DNA of 54,834 nucleotides, taken from assembly GCF_030538655.1 (NCBI RefSeq), contig NZ_JAUNTO010000019.1:1-54834 (forward strand), in the 5' to 3' direction. Source of the stretch: Paracoccus sp. (in: a-proteobacteria). GTDB taxonomy: Bacteria; Pseudomonadota; Alphaproteobacteria; Rhodobacterales; Rhodobacteraceae. Below the pieces are notes generated by a model. That model ran no database searches. It saw nothing but the letters and a program-made list of their open reading frames with translations, and was not told the origin of the DNA. The position numbers and the translations under genes are program-made. This document shows positions 17,552-26,048 of this stretch, piece by piece; the first letter of the stretch is position 1, and each line of letters opens with the position of its first letter.

Positions 17552-19369
17552 ATGTGTGGTATCGTCGGAATTCTGGGCAATCACGAGGTCGCCCCGCAGC
17601 TGGTCGAGGCGCTGAAGCGGCTGGAATATCGCGGCTATGACAGCGCCGGGATCGCCACCGTCGATGACACCGGCACGCTGGATCGTCGCCGCGCCGTCGG
17701 CAAGCTGGTGAACCTGTCCGACCGCCTGGTGCACGAGCCGCTGACCGGCCGCGCCGGGATCGGCCACACCCGCTGGGCCACGCATGGTGCGGCGACCGAA
17801 GGCAATGCCCACCCGCACCGCTTTGGCCCGGTGGCGGTGGTCCATAACGGCATCATTGAAAACTTCCGCGATCTGCGCGCCGAACTGGCCGAGGCGGGCA
17901 TCGAGGCACAGACCGAAACCGACACCGAAACTGTTGCCCTGCTGACCGGGCACCACATGGCGCAAGGCATGACCCCGGTCGAGGCGGCGCGGGCGACGCT
18001 GGCGCGGCTGCATGGTGCCTTTGCGCTGGCCTTTATCTTCGACGGTCAGGGCGATCTGATGATCGTCGCCCGCAAGGGCAGCCCGCTGGCCATCGGCCAC
18101 GGAACAGGTGAAATGTTCGTCGGCTCTGACGCCATCGCGCTGGCCCCCTTTACCGACAAGATCACCTATCTCGAAGACGGCGATCACGCCATCCTGACCC
18201 GCGCCGGGGCCGAGATCTATGACGCCAACGGCAACCGTGCCAACCGCGACATGGCCCGCATCGACGTGGGCGCGACGGCCATCGACAAGGGCGGCTATCG
18301 CCACTTCATGGCCAAGGAAATCGCCCAGCAGCCCGCCGTTCTGGGCGATGTGCTGTCGCATTACGTCAAGGGTGACCGGATCGTGCTGCCCGATGCGGTC
18401 GATTTCACCAGCGTGGACCGGGTGATTCTGGTCGGCTGCGGCACGGCGCATCTGGCGGGGCATGTGGCGAAATACTGGTTCGAACAGATCGCCGGCCTGC
18501 CCTGCGACATCGACATCGCATCCGAATTCCGCTATCGCGAGCCGCCCTTGTCGGATCGCAGCTTTGCGATTTTCGTCAGCCAGTCGGGGGAAACCGCCGA
18601 CACGCTGGCCGCGCTGCACTATGCGCAGGACAAGGTGGCCAAGACGCTGGGCGTGGTCAACGTCGGCACCTCTGCCATCGCCCGCGAATCCGACATCGCC
18701 CTGCCGACGCTGGCCGGGATCGAGGTCTGCGTGGCATCCAGCAAGGCGTTCACCTGCCAATTGGCCGTGCTGGCCGTGCTGGCGCTCAAGGCCGCCGCCG
18801 ACCGGGGCCGTCTGGATGATGCCGCACTGGCCGCGCATCTGAACGACCTGCGCGCCATCCCCGGCCTGCTGAATCAGGCGCTGGCCGTGGCGGATGACTG
18901 CCGCGCACTGGCCGACTGGCTAGCCGAGGCGCAGGACGTTCTGTATCTGGGTCGCGGCGCGCTGTATCCGGTAGCGCTGGAAGGCGCGCTCAAGCTGAAA
19001 GAACTGTCCTACATCCACGCCGAAGGTTACGCCTCGGGTGAATTGAAACACGGTCCCATCGCCCTGATCGACCGCAATGTGCCGGTGGTGGTGCTGGCCC
19101 CGCGCGACGCGCTGTTCGAAAAAACCGTCTCGAACATGCAAGAGGTGATGGCCCGCCATGGTCAGGTCTTGCTGATCTCTGACGCCGATGGCGTGACCGA
19201 GGCAGGCGAAGGCGTGCGCGCGGCGATCACCATGCCTGCGGGCGGCGGAGCCTTTGCCGCAATCCTTTACGCGGTGCCGATGCAATATCTGGCCTATTAC
19301 ACCGCAGTCGCCAAAGGAACCGACGTAGACCAGCCCCGCAATCTGGCGAAATCGGTGACAGTGGAATAG
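17552..19369 (+). CDS. glmS: Glucosamine-fructose-6-phosphate aminotransferase (GlmS)
   Basis: Forms glucosamine-6-phosphate from fructose-6-phosphate and glutamine, the entry step to the pathway that GlmU completes. The 605-residue protein starts MCGIVG with the Cys2 nucleophile of the glutaminase domain, carries two SIS sugar-isomerase domains (VSQSGETADT and ASGELKHGPIAL) and ends in DQPRNLAKSVTVE, typical of the family. It lies 1 base after glmU. No glmS ribozyme or other leader structure is possible, because there is no leader between the genes. Confidence 0.97.
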   Translation: MCGIVGILGNHEVAPQLVEALKRLEYRGYDSAGIATVDDTGTLDRRRAVGKLVNLSDRLVHEPLTGRAGIGHTRWATHGAATEGNAHPHRFGPVAVVHNGIIENFRDLRAELAEAGIEAQTETDTETVALLTGHHMAQGMTPVEAARATLARLHGAFALAFIFDGQGDLMIVARKGSPLAIGHGTGEMFVGSDAIALAPFTDKITYLEDGDHAILTRAGAEIYDANGNRANRDMARIDVGATAIDKGGYRHFMAKEIAQQPAVLGDVLSHYVKGDRIVLPDAVDFTSVDRVILVGCGTAHLAGHVAKYWFEQIAGLPCDIDIASEFRYREPPLSDRSFAIFVSQSGETADTLAALHYAQDKVAKTLGVVNVGTSAIARESDIALPTLAGIEVCVASSKAFTCQLAVLAVLALKAAADRGRLDDAALAAHLNDLRAIPGLLNQALAVADDCRALADWLAEAQDVLYLGRGALYPVALEGALKLKELSYIHAEGYASGELKHGPIALIDRNVPVVVLAPRDALFEKTVSNMQEVMARHGQVLLISDADGVTEAGEGVRAAITMPAGGGAFAAILYAVPMQYLAYYTAVAKGTDVDQPRNLAKSVTVE

Positions 19370-19410
19370 GCCGCCACACAGCCGGGGGCACAAACCCGCG
19401 CCACACCCGC

Positions 19411-19445
19411 GTCAGGCGGGCTTCCCTTGGGGAACCCTGCCTGAC
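19411..19445 (+). terminator. Imperfect hairpin after glmS
   Basis: GTCAGGC (19411-19417) pairs with GCCTGAC (19439-19445), with further GGG..TTCCC/GGAACCC pairing inside. It sits 42 bases after the glmS stop and lacks a T-run, so Rho-independent termination is uncertain. Confidence 0.4.
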
Positions 19446-19601
19446 CGTGCCCTCCACCATGACAAATGCGGCACGAGTTCACGGCTGATGACCTGCCTGT
19501 GTCCTGACCGCCCCCTTGCGGGAACGGGGCGCCCTGCCCCCGGATAGCCGACCCAATCTCGTCACAAATGCCTTTTGCGGGAACAAAGAACAGCCGTCCA
19601 T

Positions 19602-19623
19602 GGCCCAAACCGCACCCGGATCA
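19602..19623. repeat. 22-bp direct repeat, copy 1
   Basis: GGCCCAAACCGCACCCGGATCA is identical to 20268-20289. Flanking bases are also partly similar (a GCCGGGCAG-like stretch follows both). No protein explains the similarity. Confidence 0.7.
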
Positions 19624-20111
19624 AGATCGTGCCGGGCAGTTGCCCCATCCGCAATAAAAACACAAACCGCCACGCGCCATGTGGCAAAATGGATAGCCAA
19701 CGGTTTCACAAAGCCCCCGGATCAAGACATTTCTCGTGAACAATGCAGGGCATACACCTGAGAATATTATTATTTTTACCCGCCCACTTGCCGAACCAGC
19801 CTTTGCTCTGAACAATGTGCCGCCGATAACCTTGGGCACGCCACGGCTTGCGCATAGCCCTGCTGACGGTGGACTGTCGGGCAACTGCCATGAGATCGTC
19901 TGCCGTATTTGACACAGACACGCGCATGATGGCCTCGGACATCGCCTTTGCGATGCTCAGAACCCCAAGGGGCAGTCCGTCTTTTCTGGCCCGGAGCTAA
20001 TCCCCGCTCGGGGACTGAATAGCTATCAGGCCCACAGGGCCTGCATGGCTTTATCCGAGAGGAATCCGGGCGCGTTGCCCGCAATCTGAAAAGAATTCCG
20101 ATCTTCGCCGC

Positions 20112-20243
20112 CTATTTCACGCCGTGACGATGAGAAACGATTGCGGCGGCTTGCTGACCCTTGGGCTTGGGCGCTTTTCCCTGCGCTGGATCAGCCTCAT
20201 CAGCGGCCCACTTGAATATAAAAATCTTGGGCACAGCATCCAT
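20112..20243 (-). CDS. Possible 43-residue Lys/Ala/Pro-rich protein
   Basis: An ATG-started frame of 43 codons. The N-terminus is hydrophobic, followed by a Lys/Pro/Ala-rich middle (GKAPKPKGQQAAA) and a basic end. GAGG lies 9 bases upstream. The copy-2 direct repeat lies 25 bases before the start and could carry its promoter. Codon use is only moderately convincing and no family is recognised, so it may be spurious. Confidence 0.25.
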   Translation of the reverse strand: MDAVPKIFIFKWAADEADPAQGKAPKPKGQQAAAIVSHRHGVK

Positions 20244-20267
20244 TTTCACGCCTCATTTTCTATCATC

Positions 20268-20289
20268 GGCCCAAACCGCACCCGGATCA
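20268..20289. repeat. 22-bp direct repeat, copy 2
   Basis: Exact copy of 19602-19623, 666 bp away in the same orientation. On the minus strand it precedes a possible 43-residue ORF, as copy 1 precedes another short minus-strand frame, so a duplicated promoter or operator is conceivable. Confidence 0.7.
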
Positions 20290-20392
20290 TGGTCCGCGCG
20301 GCAGCGCCGCTAAAGGTTCATGCATGGGTCATGGATGCGGCGATCCAGTCACCATCCACGCCCGGATTGACACCTGCACCGAGACACACAAC

Positions 20393-20440
20393 AAATTAAT
20401 AATAAACTATTTTATTGACTTGATGGCATTTTATAAACGC
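20393..20440. other. AT-rich island
   Basis: Nearly fifty bases are dominated by A and T (AAATTAATAATAAACTATTT and onward to TTTTATAAACG), which is exceptional in this GC-rich sequence. TTGACT and TATAAA are present but only 11 bp apart, too close for a standard promoter. It could be a DNA-unwinding, H-NS-like binding or transcription-start region. Confidence 0.45.
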
Positions 20441-20724
20441 CTGAAAGCCTCTCAAACACCCCACAGCAAAATCAGGACTCACATATCCCATCGACCCCGC
20501 TGACAGGGTTCAAATGTCCAATCGCTCTCACGCCGACACTCCACCAGCCCCGGAAAGCCGTATTTCGTTGCCTCTGCCCGGATGGAAATCATGGCTTCAT
20601 ATGTCTGGTATCAACGGCAGCAGCATGATCGCCCTTGATGTGCGTCTGATGGCGGCCCAACATCCCGCCGCCCGATCCGCCGTCATGCTTTTTGACCCGC
20701 TTCTGACAGGCAACACCCGCCAGG

Positions 20725-20776
20725 CTGTGCACAGGCTGTGTACAGCATGTGCACAGGTTGTGCACGACCTGTGCAG
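20725..20776. repeat. Phased 11-bp tandem repeat array, consensus CTGTGCACAGG
   Basis: Five units begin at 20725, 20736, 20747, 20758 and 20769, exactly 11 bp apart: CTGTGCACAGG, CTGTGTACAGC, ATGTGCACAGG, TTGTGCACGAC and CTGTGCAG. The unit core CTGTGCACAG is a perfect palindrome, so each unit could bind a dimer on the same helix face. The array lies about 110 bp past the stop of the EamA gene and 950 bp before its start. It is too short and lacks spacers, so it is not a CRISPR array. Confidence 0.75.
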
Positions 20777-20883
20777 CCAAAAACCCAATAAATGCTGGCT
20801 TTTTCGGCCCTGCCCCAGCGCAGGTTGCGCAACGCACCGCACGCTGCCGTTGCCTCAGACCTTAGTCGTATCCGCAGGCGGTG

Positions 20884-21762
20884 TCACCGCGCGCCCTCTG
20901 CCCCCGCCTCGCGCCAGGTGATATAGCTGATCGCCCCGATCATCAGCGCCCCGCCAAGGATGACCCAAGCGTCCAGCGGTTCGTGAAAGGCGAACCAACC
21001 CAGCAGCGCGGCCCAGATCAGTTGCAGGAATGTCACCGGCTGCGTGACCGTCAGCGGTGCCGCGGCAAAGGCGCGGGTCATCGTGTAATGCCCCAGCGTC
21101 GCAAAGACCGCGACCAGCCCCAGACCAGCGACCTGCGCCAGCGTCGGCGGCACCCAGACAGCCGCAGCCAGAGGGGCCAGACCAACGGTCACGGTCAGCG
21201 ACATCATCGCCACCACCACCGCCGGAGAAGCAAGTAAAGACAATCTCTTAGCTACCAGATATGATGTCCCGAAACAGATCACCGCCGCGACTTGCGCCAG
21301 ATGGCCGGGGTCCAGCGCGCGGATACCGGGGCGCAGCACGATCACCGCGCCCAGAACCGCCACGGCGATCGCGGCCATGCGCCGGGTTGAAATCCGCTCG
21401 CCCAGAAACAGCGCCGCGCCAACCATAACCACCACCGGATTCAGGTATCCGATAGCTGTAACCTCGGCGACAGGGATGCGCGCCACGCCATAAAACCACG
21501 CCACCACTGCCGCCAGATGCAGCGCGCCGCGCAGCCCGAACAGCCGCCAGACCGGGCCAGAAAACCCCGTCCGCAGCGCCGGAACCAGCACCGGCCCCAG
21601 AAAAACAAGGCCAAAACAGAACCTTATGAAAGCCGCCTGCGGTGCGGGCAAGGCCCCATCCAGCGCACGCACAATGCCGCTGACGGCGACAAAGCTCAGC
21701 CCCGTCGCCACCATCCATGCAATCCCGGTCAGGTCGCTGCGCGTCTGCTGGTCCATCCGCAT
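20884..21762 (-). CDS. EamA-family (DMT) transporter
   Basis: Ten-helix drug/metabolite transporter of about 292 residues with two EamA repeats. The first contains PAPQAAFIRF and the second PLTVTQPVTFLQLIWAALLGW, the usual signatures. Members export amino acids, purines or other metabolites; the substrate is not evident. The stop of argO lies 39 bases upstream on the same strand, so the two exporters may be co-transcribed. The start is chosen at ATG 21762, with ATG 21756 possible and an upstream TTG (21798) unlikely. Confidence 0.85.
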   Translation of the reverse strand: MRMDQQTRSDLTGIAWMVATGLSFVAVSGIVRALDGALPAPQAAFIRFCFGLVFLGPVLVPALRTGFSGPVWRLFGLRGALHLAAVVAWFYGVARIPVAEVTAIGYLNPVVVMVGAALFLGERISTRRMAAIAVAVLGAVIVLRPGIRALDPGHLAQVAAVICFGTSYLVAKRLSLLASPAVVVAMMSLTVTVGLAPLAAAVWVPPTLAQVAGLGLVAVFATLGHYTMTRAFAAAPLTVTQPVTFLQLIWAALLGWFAFHEPLDAWVILGGALMIGAISYITWREAGAEGAR

Positions 21763-21801
21763 GACCGCGACCTTGCCGGGAAGCCGGGCCAAGAACAAGG
21801 C

Positions 21802-22401
21802 TCAGCCATGCAGAATCAAGCCCAAGGCGATGGCCCACATCACCAGCCCGATCAGCACGTCCAGCACCTGCCACGCACGCGGACGGGCAAACAGGGGCGC
21901 CAGCCAACGCGCACCATAACCCAATGAAAAGAAAAACAGAAATGATCCGGTCATCGCCCCCGCAGCAAAGGTTCCCTTATCCGCAAACCGCGCCGAAACC
22001 GCACCCAGCAGCACCACCGTATCCAGATAGACATGCGGATTCAGCCATGTCAGCGCCGCCACCGTGGCCAATGCTGCGCCCAGACTGCCCGTGCCCCCAC
22101 TCGCCCGCAGCACCGATGCCCCCGTCGCCGCCGCCCGGAACGCCCGCGCACCATACCAGATCAGAAACGCCGCACCGCCCCACCGCATCAGCGGCAGAAA
22201 CCACGGCACCGCCTGCGCCAAGGCACCCGCCCCGGCAACCCCGGCGGCAATCAGCAACGCATCCGACACGGCGCAGAACAAACAAACAGCAAAGACATGA
22301 CTGCGCAGCAGCCCCTGTTTCAGCACGAAAGCGTTCTGCGCCCCAATCGCCACGATCAACGACAACCCCGTGCCAAGCCCTGTAAAAAATGCCGGTCCCA
22401 T
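21802..22401 (-). CDS. argO: LysE/ArgO-family amino-acid exporter
   Basis: A 199-residue inner-membrane exporter with six hydrophobic segments. The N-terminal SLIVAIGAQNAFVLKQGL is the LysE/ArgO signature, and TWLNPHVYLDTV is the second conserved motif. Homologues export arginine or lysine in response to ArgP/LysG, whose gene is divergent and 87 bp away. ATG 22401 is preferred because AAAGGA lies 6 bases upstream; an ATG five codons earlier lacks one. Confidence 0.9.
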   Translation of the reverse strand: MGPAFFTGLGTGLSLIVAIGAQNAFVLKQGLLRSHVFAVCLFCAVSDALLIAAGVAGAGALAQAVPWFLPLMRWGGAAFLIWYGARAFRAAATGASVLRASGGTGSLGAALATVAALTWLNPHVYLDTVVLLGAVSARFADKGTFAAGAMTGSFLFFFSLGYGARWLAPLFARPRAWQVLDVLIGLVMWAIALGLILHG

Positions 22402-22488
22402 ATGCAGTCCTTTCATCCGTCACTTGCCAGTCGCACAGACCAAGGGTTTAATCGAACTCATCTTTCTGATGCTTATTAAGTTTTCTTT
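22402..22488. promoter_or_regulatory. Divergent argO-argP control region
   Basis: The 87-bp gap must hold both promoters and the ArgP/LysG operator. It is AT-rich near argP (TTATTAAGTTTTCTTT). I cannot place the exact operator. Activation of argO by the divergent LysR protein with basic amino acid as effector is the known arrangement. Confidence 0.55.
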
Positions 22489-23328
22489 ATGCTCGACTAT
22501 CCCGCCCTCGCCGCCCTTGCCGAAATCATCCGCCGCGGCTCGTTCGAGGCCGCAGCCGCTGCGCTGCATGTCACCCCTTCGGCAATTTCCCAGCGGATCA
22601 AAGGGCTAGAGGAAAAGATGGGCACGGTCCTGATCCATCGCGGCCCGCCCGCCACCGGCACGGCACAGGGGTTGCGACTGATGCAGCATCTCGATCAGGT
22701 GCGGCTGCTGGAACAGGGGCTAAGCCGCGATGTCAGTCCCGCCACCCTGCGCATTGCCGTCAACGCCGACAGCCTTGCAACATGGTTCCCGCCGGTGCTG
22801 ACCGCCCTTGACGCGCTTTATGATCTGGTGATCGACGATCAGGACCACGCCCGCGACTGGCTGCGCAAGGGCGAGGTCTCGGCCGCGATCACCTCCAACC
22901 CCGACCCGGTGCCGGGCTGCGATGTCATCTCGCTGGGCAAGATGCGCTATCTGGCCATGGCCCGACCGGAGTTCATCACCCGTCACTTCGCCGACGGCAT
23001 CACCGCGACAACGCTGGCCAAGACCCCGGCTGTCATCTTCAACGCCAAGGACGGCGCGCAATCGCAATGGGCCAAGGCGCTGACCGGCCAAACCCTGCAC
23101 CTGACCGGCCACCGGATCCCCTCATCCGAGGCGTTCGCCCGCGCCGTCGAACTGGGCCTGGGCTGGGGCATGATCCCGGAAACCATGGCCACGCCAAGGC
23201 TCGCCCCGCTGACAGCGCAACCGCTGGACATCCCGCTTTACTGGCAGGTTCAGCGGGCTATGAAACCCGCCCTCGCCCCACTGACCGCAGCCATAAAGAA
23301 AAAGGCCGCAGAAAACCTGCGGCCCTAG
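22489..23328 (+). CDS. argP: LysR-family regulator, ArgP/LysG type
   Basis: A 279-residue LysR-type activator. The N-terminal winged helix-turn-helix (LDYPALAALAEIIRRGSFE, then TPSAISQRIKGLEE) and the shorter overall length are typical of ArgP/LysG, regulators of basic amino-acid export. It is divergent from the argO-type gene, which supports the assignment. The effector domain follows from about residue 80. A GC-rich hairpin (GGCCGCAG and CTGCGGCC, 23304-23324) covers the stop codon but lacks a T-run. Confidence 0.9.
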   Translation: MLDYPALAALAEIIRRGSFEAAAAALHVTPSAISQRIKGLEEKMGTVLIHRGPPATGTAQGLRLMQHLDQVRLLEQGLSRDVSPATLRIAVNADSLATWFPPVLTALDALYDLVIDDQDHARDWLRKGEVSAAITSNPDPVPGCDVISLGKMRYLAMARPEFITRHFADGITATTLAKTPAVIFNAKDGAQSQWAKALTGQTLHLTGHRIPSSEAFARAVELGLGWGMIPETMATPRLAPLTAQPLDIPLYWQVQRAMKPALAPLTAAIKKKAAENLRP

Positions 23329-23356
23329 GCATCTCTGGTCTGTAAATATCCCGGGG

Positions 23357-23376
23357 GTCTGGGGGCTGGCCCCCAG
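23357..23376. terminator. Hairpin between convergent argP and yebC
   Basis: Within 23359-23376, CTGGGGG and CCCCCAG pair around CTGG. It lies in the 61-bp gap between two converging genes and has no T-run. The surrounding CCCGGGGGTCTGGGGGCTGG is like a GC-rich intergenic repeat common in Rhodobacterales. Confidence 0.45.
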
Positions 23377-23389
23377 TCCGGCCGCGCCA

Positions 23390-24130
23390 TCAAAGCTGCG
23401 CCGCAACCTCGTCCGACAGTTCGAAATTGCCTGTGACGTTCTGAACGTCATCGTCATCTTCCAGTGCCTCGATCAGCTTCATCAGCTTTTGCGCCGTTTC
23501 CAGATCAATCTCGGTCGGGGCCTGCGGTTTCCAGATCAGCTTGGCGGTTTCCGATTCACCCAAGGCCGCCTCCAGCGCGGTAGATACCTCGTTCAGATCG
23601 GTGTCGGCGCAATAGATCCAATGCCCGTCCTCGTCCGATTCCACATCCTCGGCCCCGGCCTCAATCGCGGCCATCATCACCGTATCGGCATCGCCGACGC
23701 TGGTGGGATACATGATCTCGCCCTTGCGGTCGAACATGAACGCGACCGAACCAGACTGCCCCAGATCGCCGCCGTGCTTGGTGAAATAGGACCGCACGTT
23801 CGACGCCGTGCGGTTACGGTTGTCTGTCATCGCCTCGACCATGATCGCGACACCGTTGGGACCATAGCCTTCGTAACGGATCTCGTCATAGTTTTCGGCA
23901 TCGCCGCCCAAGGATTTCTTGATCGCGCGGTCGATCACATCCTTGGGGACGGAGTTCGACTTGGCCTCTTTCACCGCCAGTCGCAGGCGGGGGTTCTTTT
24001 CAGGGTCAGGGTCGCCCATCTTGGCGGCCACGGTAATTTCCTTGGCCAGTTTGGAAAACAGTTTCGAGCGGATCGCATCCTGCCGCCCCTTGCGGTGCTG
24101 GATGTTGGCCCATTTGGAATGGCCTGCCAT
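23390..24130 (-). CDS. yebC: YebC/PmpR-family protein
   Basis: A 246-residue member of the YebC/TACO1 family. It starts [19 protein letters not shown], the family hallmark, and carries [19 protein letters not shown] and the C-terminal [18 protein letters not shown]. Members have been described as DNA-binding regulators and, more recently, as factors that help ribosomes through polyproline or other stalls. In many genomes it neighbours ruvC; not here. It is divergent from the SLC13-type gene at 24264. Confidence 0.95.
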   Translation of the reverse strand: MAGHSKWANIQHRKGRQDAIRSKLFSKLAKEITVAAKMGDPDPEKNPRLRLAVKEAKSNSVPKDVIDRAIKKSLGGDAENYDEIRYEGYGPNGVAIMVEAMTDNRNRTASNVRSYFTKHGGDLGQSGSVAFMFDRKGEIMYPTSVGDADTVMMAAIEAGAEDVESDEDGHWIYCADTDLNEVSTALEAALGESETAKLIWKPQAPTEIDLETAQKLMKLIEALEDDDDVQNVTGNFELSDEVAAQL

Positions 24131-24172
24131 TGGTTCGTCCTTGCCATCGTCATACTGAAAATCGGCCTGTTT

Positions 24173-24181
24173 TTATCCACA
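24173..24181 (+). promoter_or_regulatory. Perfect DnaA box TTATCCACA
   Basis: Third perfect DnaA box, in the 133-bp divergent gap between yebC and the SLC13-type transporter gene. It is preceded by a run of Ts and lies inside a CCTGT/ACAGG flanking dyad. Confidence 0.45.
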
Positions 24182-24263
24182 CAGGCGCTCTGCTGCAAGC
24201 AACCCTTTGTGACCCGCGCGCGTTGAGTGCAACGATCCCGCACATCCCGGCATTGGAGACCCC

Positions 24264-26045
24264 ATGACCACACCACAGATCACCCTGTTCGCGATCTTTG
24301 GCGCGGTGATGATCCTGATGATCTGGGGCAAGTGGCGTCACGATCTGATCGCCTTTGCCGGGCTGATGGCGGGCGTGCTGACCGGGGTCGTCCCCGCCGC
24401 CGAGGCATTCAGCGGCTTTGGCCATCCGGCCACCATGGTAGTGGCGCTGGTGCTGGTGGCGACGGCCGGGCTGATGCGTTCGGGCGTAGTGTCCCTGCTG
24501 ACGAAATTCCTGTCCCGCCCGAAATGGCCCGTCACCCTGCACATCGCCGTCATGGGCGGGGTGGGGGCCGCGCTGTCGGGCTTTATGAACAACATCGCCG
24601 CTTTGGCGATCCTGATGCCGACCGATATGCAGGTGGCGCGCAAGGCGGGGCGTGCGGCGGCCCTGACACTGATGCCGCTGGCCTTCGCCACCATTCTGGG
24701 CGGAATGCTGACCATGATCGGCACCCCGCCCAACCTGCTGGTATCCGGCTTTCGTCAGGATGTGATCGGCGAGCCGTTCCGCATGTTCGACTTTCTGCCC
24801 GTTGGCGGTGCGGTGGCGGCGGCCGGGCTGGCCTTTATCGCGCTGGTCGGCTGGCGGCTGATTCCGCGCCACGCCACCGAAACCCCTGCCGACGATGCCG
24901 AAGCCAAGGTGCGCGATTACATGGCCGAACTGGTCGTGCCCGAAGGATCGTCGGCCATCGGTAAAATGGTCGCGGATCTGGACGAAAGCGCCGAAAAGGC
25001 GGATGTGGCGATCCTTGCCGTGCGCCGGGGCGAGATGCGGCTGTCGGGCCTGACCCGCGCCATTACGCTGCAACAGGGCGACCGGCTGCTGGTCGAGGCG
25101 GCACCGGCGGCACTGGATGAATTCCGCTCGGACCTTCGTCTGGCCTTTCCCGATGGCCACGGCGACAGCATCCCCCGCGCCGGCGGCGAGGGGCAGTCGC
25201 TGGTCGAATGCGTCGTCCCCGAAAACGCGCGCGTCGTCGGCCACACCGCCCGCAGCCTGCGCCTGTCCAGCCAGTTCAACACCGTGCTGATGGGCATTCA
25301 GCGCCGCGGGCGGACCATCCGACAAAATCTGCGGCAGGTGCGCGTCGAACCCGGCGACATTCTGCTGTTGCTGGTCCCCGAAGACCGGGACGAAGAAATC
25401 ATCGCGAATCTGGGCTGCCTGCCCCTGGACGGTGCCTGGCTGACAGTGACGAAAGAAAACCGGATGTGGCTGGCCTTCAGTCTGTTTCTGGCCGCAATCG
25501 GCGCCACGACGATGGGCTGGATAACAATGCCCGTCGCGCTTGGCTGCGTCACAGTCTGCTATGTCCTGTTCAAAATCCTGTCGCTGGACGAAATCTATAC
25601 CCATATCGACTGGCCGGTGATCGTGCTGCTGGGCGCGATGATCCCGCTGGGGCTGGCGTTGGACACCACCGGCGGATCGGCGCTGCTGGCATCGGGGCTG
25701 GCCGCCATAACGCAGGGTTATCCGGCATGGGTAGCGCTGGTTTTGCTAATGATTGCCACGATGACCTTATCGGATGTGCTGAACAACAACGCGACCACGA
25801 TTCTGGCCGCGCCGGTGGGTATCCGCCTGGCCGAACAGTTGAACGTGAACCCCGACGCCTTTCTGATGGGCGTTGCGGTATCCGCATCCTGCGCATTTCT
25901 GACCCCGATCGGGCATCAGAACAACACGCTGATCCTTGGCCCCGGCGGCTATCGCTTTGGCGATTACTGGCGCATGGGCCTGCCACTGGAAGTTCTGGTG
26001 ATGGCGGTATCCGTGCCGATGCTGCTGATCGTCTGGCCGCTGTGA
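24264..26045 (+). CDS. SLC13-family permease with TrkA-C domains, A
   Basis: A 593-residue divalent-anion:Na+ symporter-like permease. The N-terminal membrane half holds the MNNIAALAILMP and TMIGTPPNLL motifs, two RCK/TrkA-C regulatory domains fill about 215-395, and a second membrane half carries LNNNATTILAAP and the second NT-containing signature in GHQNNTLILGPGGYR. GGAG lies before ATG 24264. It lies tail-to-tail with a paralogue. The substrate (sulfate, citrate or another anion) cannot be told from sequence. Confidence 0.88.
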   Translation: MTTPQITLFAIFGAVMILMIWGKWRHDLIAFAGLMAGVLTGVVPAAEAFSGFGHPATMVVALVLVATAGLMRSGVVSLLTKFLSRPKWPVTLHIAVMGGVGAALSGFMNNIAALAILMPTDMQVARKAGRAAALTLMPLAFATILGGMLTMIGTPPNLLVSGFRQDVIGEPFRMFDFLPVGGAVAAAGLAFIALVGWRLIPRHATETPADDAEAKVRDYMAELVVPEGSSAIGKMVADLDESAEKADVAILAVRRGEMRLSGLTRAITLQQGDRLLVEAAPAALDEFRSDLRLAFPDGHGDSIPRAGGEGQSLVECVVPENARVVGHTARSLRLSSQFNTVLMGIQRRGRTIRQNLRQVRVEPGDILLLLVPEDRDEEIIANLGCLPLDGAWLTVTKENRMWLAFSLFLAAIGATTMGWITMPVALGCVTVCYVLFKILSLDEIYTHIDWPVIVLLGAMIPLGLALDTTGGSALLASGLAAITQGYPAWVALVLLMIATMTLSDVLNNNATTILAAPVGIRLAEQLNVNPDAFLMGVAVSASCAFLTPIGHQNNTLILGPGGYRFGDYWRMGLPLEVLVMAVSVPMLLIVWPL

Positions 26046-26048
26046 CCG

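Larger units (their letters stand above)
19370..20883. other. Gene-poor 1.5-kb stretch between glmS and an EamA transporter
   Basis: No recognised gene lies here. Frames are short on both strands and none resembles a family I know. The stretch holds a possible terminator (19411-19445), a 22-bp direct repeat, a possible 43-residue ORF, an AT-rich island, a GGGGA/TCCCC hairpin near 20000 and a phased 11-bp repeat array. Base composition is more AT-rich than the flanking genes, which suggests old acquired DNA or a regulatory region. Confidence 0.6.

Noticed and set aside
16123-17580. Long minus-strand open frame (485 codons) opposite glmU, and similar long frames opposite urtB (33348-34808) and the SLC13 gene (24150-25604)
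   Set aside because: These are antisense shadows of GC-rich genes: Arg/His/Gln-rich, no family motifs and no ribosome sites.
19706-19942. A 78-codon minus-strand frame with a LacI-like VARQSTVSRAM stretch
   Set aside because: The resemblance is limited to a few residues, with no full helix-turn-helix and unconvincing codon use.
20415-20437. TTGACT and TATAAA as a promoter
   Set aside because: They are 11 bp apart, too close for a sigma-70 type promoter.
20506-20519. GGGTTCAAATGTCC, like a tRNA T-arm
   Set aside because: No acceptor stem, D-arm or anticodon stem can be folded around it.
20393-20776. A replication origin (AT-rich island plus repeat array)
   Set aside because: There is no DnaA box, dnaA, rep or parAB gene nearby, and the 11-mer differs from the DnaA box at two or more positions.
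20725-20776. Short CRISPR array
   Set aside because: Units are 11 bp, contiguous and without spacers, and no cas gene is present.
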